Below are positions 16,748 through 24,933 of a stretch of DNA of 64,000 nt, in pieces (the first letter of the stretch is position 1; each line of letters begins with the position of its first letter). A program made the position numbers and the translations under genes. The DNA is taken from the NCBI GenBank assembly GCA_949297775.1, contig CASFTM010000003.1, positions 54,159-118,158 on the forward strand, written 5' to 3'. The notes under the pieces are model-generated. The model saw only the letters and a program-made list of their open reading frames with translations. It ran no database searches and was not told the origin of the DNA. The stretch is from an uncultured bacterium (lineage in GTDB: Bacteria; Elusimicrobiota; Elusimicrobia; Elusimicrobiales; Elusimicrobiaceae).

Positions 16748-17725
16748 ATGATAAATATTACAAAATCACATATAATATTAGGCGATTGTGTTGAGAAAAT
16801 GAAAGAATTGCCAGAAAATTCTTTTGATATCATCATTGCTGACCCCCCATATAATATTGGAAAGGACTTCGGCAATAATTCAGATAAACAAACAATGCCT
16901 GAATATATACAATGGTCTAAAAAGTGGATAGCTGAATGTCAAAGACTATTAAAAAATACAGGGACAATGTTCATTTATGGTTTTGATGAAAGACTCGCAT
17001 ATCTTTCTGTATTATTACCAATTGAACAACAGCGTTGGCTTATATGGTATTACACAAATAAAAATATTCCTTCGTTGAACTTTTGGCAAAGAAGTCATGA
17101 GTCAATTATTTGTTACTGGAAAAAAACTCCCCTATTTAACAGGGATGAAGTTCGGGAACCATATACCAGTGCATTTTTGAAAGGCAGTGCGGGAAGGATT
17201 AGACCAGCAACGGAAGGCCGGTTCTCCCATAATACGAGTAAACCAACTATTTATTGCGCTAATGCACGGGGAGCTTTACCACGAGATGTAATCAACTGTT
17301 CTACCTTAGCCGGTGGAGCCTCAATAAAAGAACGGTTAATGTATTGCAAAACTTGTCAAAAAATTATTGCGCCAAATGAGAGAAAAAAACATCAAAAGCA
17401 TATTGTTATCATTCATCCCACTCAAAAGCCGTTAGCTCTTTCCGATAAATTAATTAAATCTAGCCGCCCTCAAGGTGAATTTAAAGTATTAATTCCTTTT
17501 TGTGGTAGTGGCTCTGAATGTTTAGCGACACTTCAAAATGGAGGCATATTTACGGCATTTGAAATAAATTCTGACTATGTTCACCTGGCACATCATGCAA
17601 TCCAAAATTATGCCAATTCTTTAAACGCATTCGGCGTAAATACAACAAATCCATTAGGCAGGCGATCTAAAGTTCCATGTGTAGGGTTGAATTTGATAAA
17701 TTCGCGTAAAGAATCTTTAAGTTGA
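16748..17725 (+). CDS. DNA methyltransferase of a type II RM system (beta class)
   Basis: 326 residues from ATG 16748 (a TTG six codons upstream is in frame). The catalytic motif IV, ADPPYN (about 31-36), comes first and the AdoMet motif I, 'IPFCGSGSE' (about 250), comes late, the order of beta-class N6-adenine or N4-cytosine MTases. 'THPTQKP'-like 'IHPTQKPLALSDKLI' precedes motif I as usual. The last 118 bases overlap the 3' end of the convergent TaqI-like endonuclease gene. The final 30 residues (NTTNPLGRRSKV...) look like read-through rather than domain sequence, so the original stop may have been lost. It should protect the site cut by the neighbouring endonuclease. Confidence 0.85.
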   Translation: MINITKSHIILGDCVEKMKELPENSFDIIIADPPYNIGKDFGNNSDKQTMPEYIQWSKKWIAECQRLLKNTGTMFIYGFDERLAYLSVLLPIEQQRWLIWYYTNKNIPSLNFWQRSHESIICYWKKTPLFNRDEVREPYTSAFLKGSAGRIRPATEGRFSHNTSKPTIYCANARGALPRDVINCSTLAGGASIKERLMYCKTCQKIIAPNERKKHQKHIVIIHPTQKPLALSDKLIKSSRPQGEFKVLIPFCGSGSECLATLQNGGIFTAFEINSDYVHLAHHAIQNYANSLNAFGVNTTNPLGRRSKVPCVGLNLINSRKESLS

Positions 17726-18327
17726 CCTTTTTTAGCCCCAATTTTATAATAATTATTTTGCTCATAGTCTATGGCATTGGGAACAATATAAAAAATATCT
17801 TTAATATCAGACTCTAAATGTTGATTCTCTTGCCTCCGAGCGAACTCTGGTCTATGGGTTTCTTTTTTGATTTGTATTTTGAGTTCTTTTCCACCTGGGA
17901 GCTGAATAAGCATATCAATATTTTTGTGGTCTAATTCAGTTCCCATTTTAGTTGTATTAACTCCAAAAACCGATTCAGCGACATATCCAGCATGAATTTG
18001 TGTAATTAGAGAGGCCCATGTGCGGTATATTCTTGCTTCTAACCCTTTTAAGAAGCAATTACATTCCAAACCAAATCCAGTTGTCTTCCAAAAAGAATTT
18101 ATATCTTGTTCATGTCTATCGAAATATACGTTATAATACTCTTCAAAAGATAAAGGCGTAGGCTTTTGATCTTTGTTTTGCCAATATTGTTCATAAATAG
18201 TAGTTAATGCTTGAATGTTCTTTGGTAAATCCATTTCTACAATTTTAATTTTGGAGTATTTTTCTCTATATTTTTGTAGATTAATATTACTCAAAAAATC
18301 AGTGAATTGTTTGTATGTAAATTTCAT
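17608..18327 (-). CDS. TaqI-family type II restriction endonuclease
   Basis: 239 residues from ATG 18327 (GGAG six bases upstream). Colinear resemblance to R.TaqI is clear from memory of that enzyme: 'LQKYREKYSKIKIVEMDLP', 'HYW'-like 'YEQYWQ', 'PLSFEEYY', 'GLEARIYRT', 'ELDHKNIDMLIQ', 'IQIKKET' (PD-(D/E)xK core: D in 'NIDMLI', then QIKKE) and a terminal 'LDRLPNGFVVF'. TaqI cuts TCGA; the site here is expected to be the same or close, but this is inference. It follows the controller gene by one base and overlaps the methyltransferase tail in opposite orientation. Confidence 0.88.
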   Translation of the reverse strand: MKFTYKQFTDFLSNINLQKYREKYSKIKIVEMDLPKNIQALTTIYEQYWQNKDQKPTPLSFEEYYNVYFDRHEQDINSFWKTTGFGLECNCFLKGLEARIYRTWASLITQIHAGYVAESVFGVNTTKMGTELDHKNIDMLIQLPGGKELKIQIKKETHRPEFARRQENQHLESDIKDIFYIVPNAIDYEQNNYYKIGAKKGQLKDSLREFIKFNPTHGTLDRLPNGFVVFTPNAFKELA

Positions 18328-18328
18328 T

Positions 18329-18535
18329 TTATTCTCCAATTAAATCTGCAATATTACATTTTAAGGCTTTAGAAAGTTTATATAGAGTCACTACGCTTAA
18401 ATTACACTTAGCGCGTTCTATGAGTGATATAAAATTGGGGTGAAGATCCGCTTGCTCAGCCAAATATTCTTGACTGAATTTTAGCTCTAAACGACGTTTT
18501 TTTACATTTTTAGCTATAGTGATCAAAATAGTCAT
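18329..18535 (-). CDS. XRE-type controller protein of the RM system
   Basis: 68 residues, a single helix-turn-helix domain ('FSQEYLAEQADLHPNFISLIERAKCNLSVVTLYKLSKAL'), the size of classic C proteins. The stop is one base before the endonuclease start, the common C-R operon that delays endonuclease expression until methylation is complete. A palindrome that could be its operator lies 36 bases upstream (18571-18588). Confidence 0.85.
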   Translation of the reverse strand: MTILITIAKNVKKRRLELKFSQEYLAEQADLHPNFISLIERAKCNLSVVTLYKLSKALKCNIADLIGE

Positions 18536-18570
18536 TAATTATTATCATATGAAAATAAAGATCAAACATA

Positions 18571-18588
18571 CACACAATATAATGTGTG
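18571..18588. promoter_or_regulatory. Likely C-protein operator
   Basis: Perfect inverted repeat CACACA-N6-TGTGTG (spacer atataa) in the region upstream of the controller gene. It has the size and position of a C-box; the only other gene nearby is the rightward unknown gene at 18826. The rest of 18540-18825 shows no gene. Confidence 0.5.
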
Positions 18589-18825
18589 CAAAATAGAGAA
18601 TACAAAAGGTTCAAAAATAATATAAAAAGACTTGCACTATTATTTACCCCCTAAAAAGTGCGCATAATGGAAGAGTAAATGCTTAAATCCACCTAAATAC
18701 CCACGGTTTGGCTTGGATCTATAAAATGCGCCAAAATACAGCCCATTTCGTTAGTTATATAAAAACCAGCCCAATTTGCCCAATTAGATGTAAAAATGGC
18801 TATAATAACAATTCTGGAAGACACA

Positions 18826-19884
18826 ATGCCCTTTTCCCAATTACTCTCTTACCCAGAAGCGCTGGTGCTACTCTATTTGTGCCACCACCCATTTATTGTT
18901 ATTCCATCTTACCTAATAGAACTACAAAACTTAAAACAATTACCCGTTTTGGAAGTGATATATGGCAAGAATTTGCTTACAGAACTGCCTACCGTTACGG
19001 CTGGGGGCGAAAAGCCTGACCATGACAAAAAGAGGGCCCTGTACCATATTCCCATCAATGGCTATTGTTTGGTTAAAAAAAGTAAAGATTCTTTCAAGAA
19101 GTTTTTAGCTCATTACCTTTCTGCTTACAGAGAGCATAAATTTACACAAAATCCCTTTAATTATTTCAGTTTTGTACATTCTTGGGGCAATACTGTATCT
19201 TTTTTAAATAACCAAAAAGAAAAATTTGGTCCGTCTTTTTCCATCACGCCACAGCTTCTGAGTGGAGAAGAAAGCCTCAAAAATCCTTCTGCCCGGTGGG
19301 TAGAATGCGTTCTTTTTGCTTTACTCCGCGAAAAGCTAGCCCTACAAGGAGCCGAAATCAGTTTTCTGGATTATAACCAGGAGAATCTGTCTCAAAACCA
19401 AGTAGAAGCCATTTTGGATTATCCACATTTCCGGTTTACCGTTGAACTTTTGCGACCATTGCGCAAAACAGCGGCTACACTAATAGAATATTGCGGAATT
19501 GAAATTACCTGTCCGGAAGAGTCTTTATCCTCTTTTGATTACAGTAAGCTTAATGTCTATTACAAGGAGCACCAGATTCCTTTTGAAACTGATTCTGTTC
19601 AATTTTTCTTCCTTCAATTCCTGGTTATGTACCGTGGGGAAGTAAAATCTGTAAAAACTTTCCAAGAAGAATTAAAGCAGTGGTTAAGGGGGCTTAGCAC
19701 CCCCAGACGAAGCCCTATGTCTGGAAATATTATTAAGCGTTTAGAAAGCTACCGCATAGAAACACTCAAAAAATTTAGGAAAATATCTGAGCAATATCAT
19801 TTTTCATTGGATTTTGATATTACCGTCGGTAAAACGGGCCTTTATTTACACACCAAAACCAAGGACACCCCCAAACGCCCCTAG
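18826..19884 (+). CDS. Unknown protein of the replication module
   Basis: 352 residues; no family recognised. ATG 18826 is chosen because GGAAG lies five bases upstream; ATG 18796 is in frame but lacks a site. The sequence is soluble and mixed alpha/beta, with aromatic-rich segments ('LYLCHHPFIVIPSYL', 'FNYFSFVHSWGN') and a helical C-terminus. It is directly upstream of the Rep module and separated from it by a terminator, so a role in replication or plasmid/phage biology is possible but unproven. Confidence 0.55.
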   Translation: MPFSQLLSYPEALVLLYLCHHPFIVIPSYLIELQNLKQLPVLEVIYGKNLLTELPTVTAGGEKPDHDKKRALYHIPINGYCLVKKSKDSFKKFLAHYLSAYREHKFTQNPFNYFSFVHSWGNTVSFLNNQKEKFGPSFSITPQLLSGEESLKNPSARWVECVLFALLREKLALQGAEISFLDYNQENLSQNQVEAILDYPHFRFTVELLRPLRKTAATLIEYCGIEITCPEESLSSFDYSKLNVYYKEHQIPFETDSVQFFFLQFLVMYRGEVKSVKTFQEELKQWLRGLSTPRRSPMSGNIIKRLESYRIETLKKFRKISEQYHFSLDFDITVGKTGLYLHTKTKDTPKRP

Positions 19885-19914
19885 ATTATATCTAAATTCA
19901 TTGTTTACCTATAC

Positions 19915-19946
19915 AAAATCTACCTTTCTTCTAGGTAGATTTTTTG
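19915..19946 (+). terminator. Intrinsic terminator
   Basis: AATCTACCT / AGGTAGATT hairpin followed by a T-run, 30 bases after the stop of the unknown gene. The next bases (ttctaggcaa...cacctagaacccg) hold a further imperfect repeat of 'ctagg' and may be part of a replication origin. Confidence 0.8.
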
Positions 19947-20089
19947 TTTTCTAGGCAATTTCTCGTCGGGCACCTAGAACCCGCCCCCAATTTTCAAACA
20001 TTATTCTTTCCCTTAAAATAATATGTGTTCAGACATACTGAACAGTAAATAAATCTGTGATTAGAACAAATAATCACAAAGGAGAAATA

Positions 20090-20305
20090 ATGGAAATATT
20101 CAAAAAAAGTTGTATGGATGGGACTCTTTCCCTGGGAACAGAAGCATACAACAAAAAATTCATTTTCCCCGCTTGCAATCGCATTCGGGTAGCTCATTTA
20201 ATGGGCTTAACCGCCAATAGTAAATATTGGGGTTGGCAGGGATATATTGTTTATCCCATGCTGGCTCGTATGGCACATAAAAGGAGTAATAATTATGCTG
20301 GATAA
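20090..20305 (+). CDS. Small protein upstream of Rep
   Basis: 71 residues with a strong ribosome site (aaggag) before ATG 20090. No family recognised. It is compact and aromatic ('SKYWGWQGYIVYPMLARM') with a basic end. It overlaps the Rep start by 11 bases in another frame, so the two are coupled. Its position resembles small ssDNA-binding or Rep-accessory genes of filamentous phages and rolling-circle plasmids; this is inference from place only. Confidence 0.55.
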   Translation: MEIFKKSCMDGTLSLGTEAYNKKFIFPACNRIRVAHLMGLTANSKYWGWQGYIVYPMLARMAHKRSNNYAG

Positions 20306-21443
20306 AGTGGCTTGTTATCTTTTACCGGGAGAGGTAAAAATTATATCTCCCGATAGGGCTGATAGTAGGCATAGATACCTATTAGCCCCACATAGGGACG
20401 GATCAGGATATAAACACCTGGAAGCCGGATATTTTCCTACTATACGTAGGGATTTCTATGGGATTTATTGGGAATCTTGCCCGTCAAAAGTCATTTTTGG
20501 ACATAATTTGTATGAAGTCGGTCCAAAGGACTTAGAGACTTTTGTGTACAAAAGTGTAGAACAACTGGCTTATGCGGGTGTATTTGTGGAACCCGAAGTA
20601 TTGATACAACATAGGCTATTTAGAATGGATGTGAATAAGATTGCACTACTTCCCCTGGGGTCTGACTTCTACCAACACTTAATGGAGAGCAGTAAAAAGA
20701 TAAGTCGGTTTAATAAAGCCGTGACTTATTACCCGGAAGATGGATTTTGTTGTGTGAATATGCTTAAACACCGCAAGTTAATCTTGTACGATAAACGGCA
20801 AGAAGGATTAAAACAAGAATATCTGCCCTTGGATTTACGGAATATCCTGGAAGATGGTTCTTTTTCTGTGGTCAATGTTGAGTATCAAATTAAAAAAAGT
20901 GCTGAAATTGAACGAGAATTTAGAACCCAACACTTGGCCTTTGAAAACACCTTGGCTAATGCTTTTAACCCTGAAATTGCCAGAACTATATTGACGAATA
21001 GGCTTTCTCAGATATTAGATGGCATTGTACTGGTAGAATCCGATTTTAATACGCTTATAAAAGAAAGAGAAGTATTTTGTCAAAAAAATGGGATTCACGG
21101 CTTACAGTCTGTATCCTTGCGTTGCTGGCTTCTTTTGATGTTACAGAACCTGGGACCAGATCTTACTTTCACTTGGTTAAAAAAACACAGTGATGCTAAG
21201 ACGGCCTTACGTTATTGGAAAGAGTTGCAAGAGGGATATGTATCTACTTCTGAAACGGAGAAGATATTCAAAGAAATTTTGCTATCTTCAGTATTGCAAA
21301 TGAGTCCTATTCAGTGGGAAGATTATCAAAAAATCTCATATGAAACCAACTGGAAATTAACCCCTAAATGTGTGGGTAATACTACAGTAAATATGGGTCT
21401 GCAGGCAGGAGGATTTGATGACACCGCGTTTAGTAAATGCTAA
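20295..21443 (+). CDS. Phage/plasmid replication initiator, gene II/X (rolling-circle) type
   Basis: 382 residues from ATG 20295 (aaggag upstream). The N-terminal half, 'RDFYGIYWESCPSKVIFGHNLYEVGPKDLETFVYKSVEQLAYAGVFV', followed by 'FRMDVNKIALLP' and 'YDKRQEGLK', resembles the Phage_CRI/Phage_X replication proteins of inoviruses and related plasmids, which nick a double-strand origin. In the second half (about 195-330) residues such as 'VEYQIKKSAEIEREF' fit the family's C-terminal domain. I do not see a clear HUH motif, so assignment is from overall pattern. It is coupled to the small gene upstream and to the HTH gene that begins inside its end. Confidence 0.65.
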   Translation: MLDKVACYLLPGEVKIISPDRADSRHRYLLAPHRDGSGYKHLEAGYFPTIRRDFYGIYWESCPSKVIFGHNLYEVGPKDLETFVYKSVEQLAYAGVFVEPEVLIQHRLFRMDVNKIALLPLGSDFYQHLMESSKKISRFNKAVTYYPEDGFCCVNMLKHRKLILYDKRQEGLKQEYLPLDLRNILEDGSFSVVNVEYQIKKSAEIEREFRTQHLAFENTLANAFNPEIARTILTNRLSQILDGIVLVESDFNTLIKEREVFCQKNGIHGLQSVSLRCWLLLMLQNLGPDLTFTWLKKHSDAKTALRYWKELQEGYVSTSETEKIFKEILLSSVLQMSPIQWEDYQKISYETNWKLTPKCVGNTTVNMGLQAGGFDDTAFSKC

Positions 21444-21639
21444 AGAATTGGCCCAGTATTTAGGGACAACGGAAGGCAGTATCTACACCTACAAAAGCCA
21501 AGGTAAAATTCCACCCCAATGGATTATTAAACTTGGTAAAAGAGGGGTAAGATTTGATCTGGTGGAAGTAGATAAGTCGTTGGAAGAAGCAAAAAGTAGT
21601 AACGATGATTTAAGCAGTATCTTCAAGATTCGGGCGTAA
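21418..21639 (+). CDS. AlpA/excisionase-like HTH protein
   Basis: 73 residues; ribosome site 'aggagg' upstream of ATG 21418, inside the Rep gene end. The sequence 'LVNAKELAQYLGTTEGSIYTYKSQGKIPPQWIIKLGKRGVRFDLVEVDKSL' is a MerR-like winged HTH of the HTH_17/AlpA class, usual for recombination directionality factors. It lies before the integrase gene, the expected place for an excisionase. Confidence 0.8.
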   Translation: MTPRLVNAKELAQYLGTTEGSIYTYKSQGKIPPQWIIKLGKRGVRFDLVEVDKSLEEAKSSNDDLSSIFKIRA

Positions 21640-21694
21640 ATAATCACTACAATTTTTCAATGATAACAGAGGCGTATATATAACGACTCCAGGG

Positions 21695-21815
21695 GCGTTT
21701 TGTCTTATTAGGGGCCCCATAAAGGCCCTTAATAAGCCTAAACAAGCAGAAATATAGCCGTGTGCTGCTTTACAAAACGCTCTAATGATGATAAGCTCTG
21801 CAGCACGGCAGCAGA
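21695..21815 (+). promoter_or_regulatory. Structured intergenic segment before the integrase
   Basis: Stems are GCGTTTTGT (21695-21703) with ACAAAACGC (21772-21780), enclosing CTTATTAGGGGCC (21704-21716) with GGCCCTTAATAAG (21724-21736, one G-U). Overlapping these is an imperfect gccgtgtgctgc / gcagcacggcagc repeat (about 21757-21812). This may be a leader controlling the integrase or a DNA site for Rep or recombinase. Confidence 0.45.
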
Positions 21816-21830
21816 AAGGGAATACAGTAT

Positions 21831-22826
21831 ATGGGAATCAAAGATAATTTAAATAAAAGTTTTACAATTGACTACCGTGACGAATACCAGAAGAGACACC
21901 GGGAAACTATTTATGGTAGTAAAACACTAGCTAAAGAGATCTTAGCCAAGCGTAAGGCCGAGATAGCCGAAAGGAAGTTCTTCCCGGACAGAAAGAAACA
22001 ACAACTTACCTTTTGGGAAGCGGCGGATAAATACTACGCCATTCACCTAAGTAAGAAAAAAAGTGCTTTTAAGATGAAATATACGATAGAATTTCTCAAA
22101 AAGTACTTTGGGAATAAGCCCCTAGCCAGTATTACTACGGCCGATGTACAGGAGTTTTATAACCAACGCCTGGCCGAAAGCAGTCCGTCAACCGCTAACA
22201 GGCACTTTAGCGTCCTGCGGGCTATTATTAACAAAGTCATCTTGCTTAAGTTGTATAAGGGTGAAAATCCGTGCATAGGGGTAGGAAAGCAAAAAGAAAA
22301 CCCTGCCCGCACTAATTACCTGTCGCAAGAGGAGATTAAAGAAGTTTTGTTGCATATCCCAGAGCGTTCCCGTAACTTGGTAGCCTTTGCTATCTGTACA
22401 GGTATGCGCCGGGGCGAAATTCTACGCCTGGATTGGAAAGACATTGATTGGACGAATAACATTATCCATATTTATATTTCCAAATCCGGCAATAAGCGGG
22501 AAGTGCCCATTATGCCGTCCTTACGTCAGGTATTACTGAGTATGCACCCGCTTAAAACAGGTAAAGTATTCCCGCTGACGGAAAAAATGGTGGAGTACGA
22601 CTTTCGTCATACGCTTAAAAAACTGGGCATACAAAACATCCGCTTTCACGACCTGCGCCACACTTTTGCCAGTCATTTTATGATGAAAGGCGGCTCTATT
22701 ACCGATTTACAGCGTATCTTGGGTCATTCTGATTTAAAATTAACCCAACGCTACGCGCATTTAAGCCCTACTTATTTGCGTAAATCCATAGAAATTGTGA
22801 ATGATTTACTGCCACAATTTGCATAA
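21831..22826 (+). CDS. Tyrosine recombinase/integrase of island A
   Basis: 331 residues. An N-terminal AP2-like arm-binding region (about 1-55), a SAM-like core-binding domain (about 60-150, 'TFWEAADKYYAIHL...TTADVQEFYNQRL') and the catalytic domain are in order. Catalytic residues are visible: Arg in 'CTGMRRGEI', Lys in 'SKSGNKREV', His-x-x-Arg in 'FHDLRHTFASH', His in 'LGHSDLKLTQ' and the nucleophile Tyr in 'RYAHLSP'. It should have catalysed insertion at the 3' end of tRNA-Arg. It is 3.8 kb from attR, not adjacent to an end, so genes have been added between it and the att site. Confidence 0.92.
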   Translation: MGIKDNLNKSFTIDYRDEYQKRHRETIYGSKTLAKEILAKRKAEIAERKFFPDRKKQQLTFWEAADKYYAIHLSKKKSAFKMKYTIEFLKKYFGNKPLASITTADVQEFYNQRLAESSPSTANRHFSVLRAIINKVILLKLYKGENPCIGVGKQKENPARTNYLSQEEIKEVLLHIPERSRNLVAFAICTGMRRGEILRLDWKDIDWTNNIIHIYISKSGNKREVPIMPSLRQVLLSMHPLKTGKVFPLTEKMVEYDFRHTLKKLGIQNIRFHDLRHTFASHFMMKGGSITDLQRILGHSDLKLTQRYAHLSPTYLRKSIEIVNDLLPQFA

Positions 22827-22839
22827 AGGAGAAGAAAGA

Positions 22840-23079
22840 ATGAAAACAGAAAAAATAGAAGGGGAAGTGTATAGCTTCCGAAAGAATGCCAACGAAGAAG
22901 TGAAATGTATTATTTCCACGCAATACAATCAAAAATTGGTGGAATTAAGGGTGTTTTATAAAGATGAAAACGATGAGTTGCACCGTTCTAAACGAGGGAT
23001 AGTAATGAACATTAACACGTTTCAACAAGCATTGCCACATATTCAACAGGCCCTTAATAATACATTACCTACCCCATAA
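22840..23079 (+). CDS. PC4-like ssDNA-binding protein
   Basis: 79 residues from ATG 22840 (aaggag upstream). The second half, 'LVELRVFYKDENDELHRSKRGIVMNINTFQQALPHIQQAL', is the PC4/Sub1 (YdbC) pattern: a four-stranded sheet with a basic KRG.. loop and a C-terminal helix, known to bind single-stranded DNA. It follows the integrase by 13 bases. It may assist replication or recombination of the element. Confidence 0.7.
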   Translation: MKTEKIEGEVYSFRKNANEEVKCIISTQYNQKLVELRVFYKDENDELHRSKRGIVMNINTFQQALPHIQQALNNTLPTP

Positions 23080-23161
23080 GCAAATCCCCACTAAACAGAC
23101 GTAGTGGGGATTGTTCTATATAAATTTACTATTCAATAACTGTTGCTTAGAAGTCAATAAA

Positions 23162-24133
23162 TTAATGCTTACTTTGAGGTTTATTGGAAGCCATTTGTTG
23201 CTTTAATATTTTTCTAGTTTTTCCATATAAGGGGAGAAACATCGTAGGATCTTGTAAATGAGTTGCGGCTATTTTCCCATTCAAACTACGCAATTGCTTC
23301 AGTGTAAAAGAATCCAGATTTTGATTATTCACCATTTTACTTATATCATGGCGAAGTTTCCGTGTGGGAATCAATTGATGCCCAGGGGTAATACAATTTC
23401 CTGTTACAACTTTATAATGTGAGGGGCCATAATGTTTAATTTTTGATAATTTGAAAGAGAGGCCAACACTTTTTAATCGATTATGGATATTATTAATTAT
23501 CCTGGATGAAATCGGACGAGAAAAGGAAAGGGTTAAGTCATCTACATACAATGTCATGGTTACCCCTAATCGTGTCACATAGTCGGCAATATCATTAAAA
23601 GTATGATAATATGCCCAAAAAGCAACAACTTGGCTACATGGAGAACCTGTTGGTATAAAACAATGTTCTGTTTGAACATCTTGGAACAGAACAAGTTCTG
23701 TTCCAAGAAACGCCACATCGGGAGAAGTTTGAAAAGTATATAAAAACATCTGATAAACACGCTCACGCGCTACGTGTTTATAAAATTTCTCAATATCTAC
23801 ACAAGTTACAAAATTAGCAGGAATATGAGGGCGCGCATTATCCGTTATATTTTTACCCTTTTGGCCAGATATTAACCAAGTTGGGACTTCTGTCCGAGCA
23901 AATAAATCTTTAATACGGCTATGAATTCCTTTCAATATTCCAATAGGTTCTTCTACCTGCCTGCTTTTACCTTTTTGTTTCATTGTAAATACATGGTAAT
24001 ATTCGCTAGGGTTAGTTTTAAGAACCTTAGTAATAGATTGAATTTCTTTAACAGACAATCCTAAGAGATTAGCCAATTTTCTTTTGGACTCTAATCGGAA
24101 AAAGGGAGAATGAGAAATTGGTTTGGCAGTCAT
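23162..24133 (-). CDS. Second retron-type reverse transcriptase
   Basis: 323 residues, normal length for a retron RT. Visible RT motifs are 'SRQVEEPIG' (region 0/1), 'NARPHI' (retron motif X, NAxxH, about 98), 'CVDIEKFYKHV' with the first catalytic Asp, 'PTGSPCSQVVAFWAY', catalytic YVDD (about 197) and 'YKVVTGNCITP' (region Y VTG). No effector domain is fused. It overlaps the upstream HTH gene by four bases (ATGA). The HTH-RT order recalls type VI retrons of the published classification. It is distinct from the first RT in sequence and orientation. Confidence 0.85.
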   Translation of the reverse strand: MTAKPISHSPFFRLESKRKLANLLGLSVKEIQSITKVLKTNPSEYYHVFTMKQKGKSRQVEEPIGILKGIHSRIKDLFARTEVPTWLISGQKGKNITDNARPHIPANFVTCVDIEKFYKHVARERVYQMFLYTFQTSPDVAFLGTELVLFQDVQTEHCFIPTGSPCSQVVAFWAYYHTFNDIADYVTRLGVTMTLYVDDLTLSFSRPISSRIINNIHNRLKSVGLSFKLSKIKHYGPSHYKVVTGNCITPGHQLIPTRKLRHDISKMVNNQNLDSFTLKQLRSLNGKIAATHLQDPTMFLPLYGKTRKILKQQMASNKPQSKH

Positions 24134-24423
24134 TTGCTCTTTTTTAGATGGTCCAAGGCCTCTAAGAATTTCAAGATATTATTACGCAAGGCCGTTTTTG
24201 TTTTGCTATCTATTTGTATATTTTCAGAAAAAAACAAAATAGCAGACTCTGTTGTATGAAACACAGTGGCATACTTGCGGATAATGTCTAAGGAAGGATT
24301 TTTTTTGCCTGATTCAATTTCGGATAAATAGCCAATTGAAACTTTCATTTCTTTGGCTAATTCCGATAGGCTCATATCATTAAAAACACGAATAAGGCGC
24401 AAGGCTTTATTTAATTTATTCAT
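24130..24423 (-). CDS. XRE-family HTH protein paired with the second RT
   Basis: 97 residues. The N-terminal 65 form a Cro/XRE helix-turn-helix ('MSLSELAKEMKVSIGYLSEIESGKKNPSLDIIRKYATVF'); the C-terminal 30 are a charged helix. It is translationally coupled to the RT. As the only other protein in the unit it could be the effector or a repressor. Its start lies 11 bases after the end of the inverted repeat at 24434-24448. Confidence 0.8.
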   Translation of the reverse strand: MNKLNKALRLIRVFNDMSLSELAKEMKVSIGYLSEIESGKKNPSLDIIRKYATVFHTTESAILFFSENIQIDSKTKTALRNNILKFLEALDHLKKSK

Positions 24424-24433
24424 ACGATTAATC

Positions 24434-24677
24434 TAGGATATTGCATTGTCTATTTTTTACAGTACCATTCAATAAACGTTAATATAACTCTTATTGTTAG
24501 CCGCCAAAATGCGGGGTTGCAAAGAATAGCCTTCACATATTTATTCAACTTCAATGATGTCTTTTTCCTTCTTGACATATATACACTCCTTTAACCACCT
24601 AAATTTGTCTTTTAAAGACCAGTGGTTGTTCTCCCTATGAGTGTATCGGTCCTATGCAAATTCAATGCAATATCCTA
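24434..24677 (-). ncRNA. Candidate msr-msd RNA of the second retron
   Basis: A perfect 15-bp inverted repeat, taggatattgcattg (24434-24448) and its complement (24663-24677), brackets 244 bases directly upstream of the HTH-RT pair, as a1/a2 bracket known retron RNAs. Inside, on the minus strand, lies a stacked hairpin: atacactc/gagtgtat, then aaccac/gtggtt, then gtctt/aagac (about 24580-24655). The placement mirrors the first retron, where a2 also ends at the first start codon. No G follows a1 directly, which is less typical. Confidence 0.55.
24450..24578 (-). CDS. Possible 42-residue basic/hydrophobic peptide
   Basis: A short frame with a strong ribosome site (aaaggag, seven bases from ATG 24578). 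It has a basic start (MSRRKKTSLKLNKYVK) and a hydrophobic stretch (AFWRLTIRVILTFIEWYC). The ribosome site lies in the 3' arm of the hairpin described above, so translation could be gated. It also lies wholly inside the candidate retron RNA, so it may be a chance frame. A toxin-like membrane peptide is one possibility. Confidence 0.35.
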   Translation of the reverse strand: MSRRKKTSLKLNKYVKAILCNPAFWRLTIRVILTFIEWYCKK

Positions 24678-24777
24678 AAGAGTTCTCCCCATAAACAGAT
24701 AGAATATGAATAATTACATACTCCCTATTTGTGAAAAGTTCAAGCGCAAACTTATTATAGCCTTCTGGTGTTATGCT

Positions 24778-24915
24778 AGAGGTCTCGGTTGCGCATTTAC
24801 ATGCGTGCAACGCATTGCATAACGGACGGAGTGCTTTGTGCGCTCGAAAGGGTTGCTCCTTCTTTCAAAGAGCCGAGCTAAACTTCAGCTCACGACATTA
24901 TGGGAGAGGTAGACC
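24778..24915 (-). ncRNA. Structured leader RNA upstream of the second retron
   Basis: On the minus strand aggtct (near 24910) and agacct (near 24779) can close a 135-base domain. Inside are gagct/agctc, gctc/gagc and a bulged gcgttgc...gcgcaac hairpin (about 24786-24812). It begins about 20 bases after a good promoter. It may be the true msr-msd, or a regulatory leader; no known family recognised. The remaining gap 24963-25131 shows no gene. Confidence 0.4.
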
Positions 24916-24933
24916 TTTCAGTTGAACATATAT

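Noticed and set aside
24434..24930. CRISPR-like array
   Set aside because: Repeats here are inverted and single pairs; there are no evenly spaced direct repeats anywhere in the window and no cas genes.
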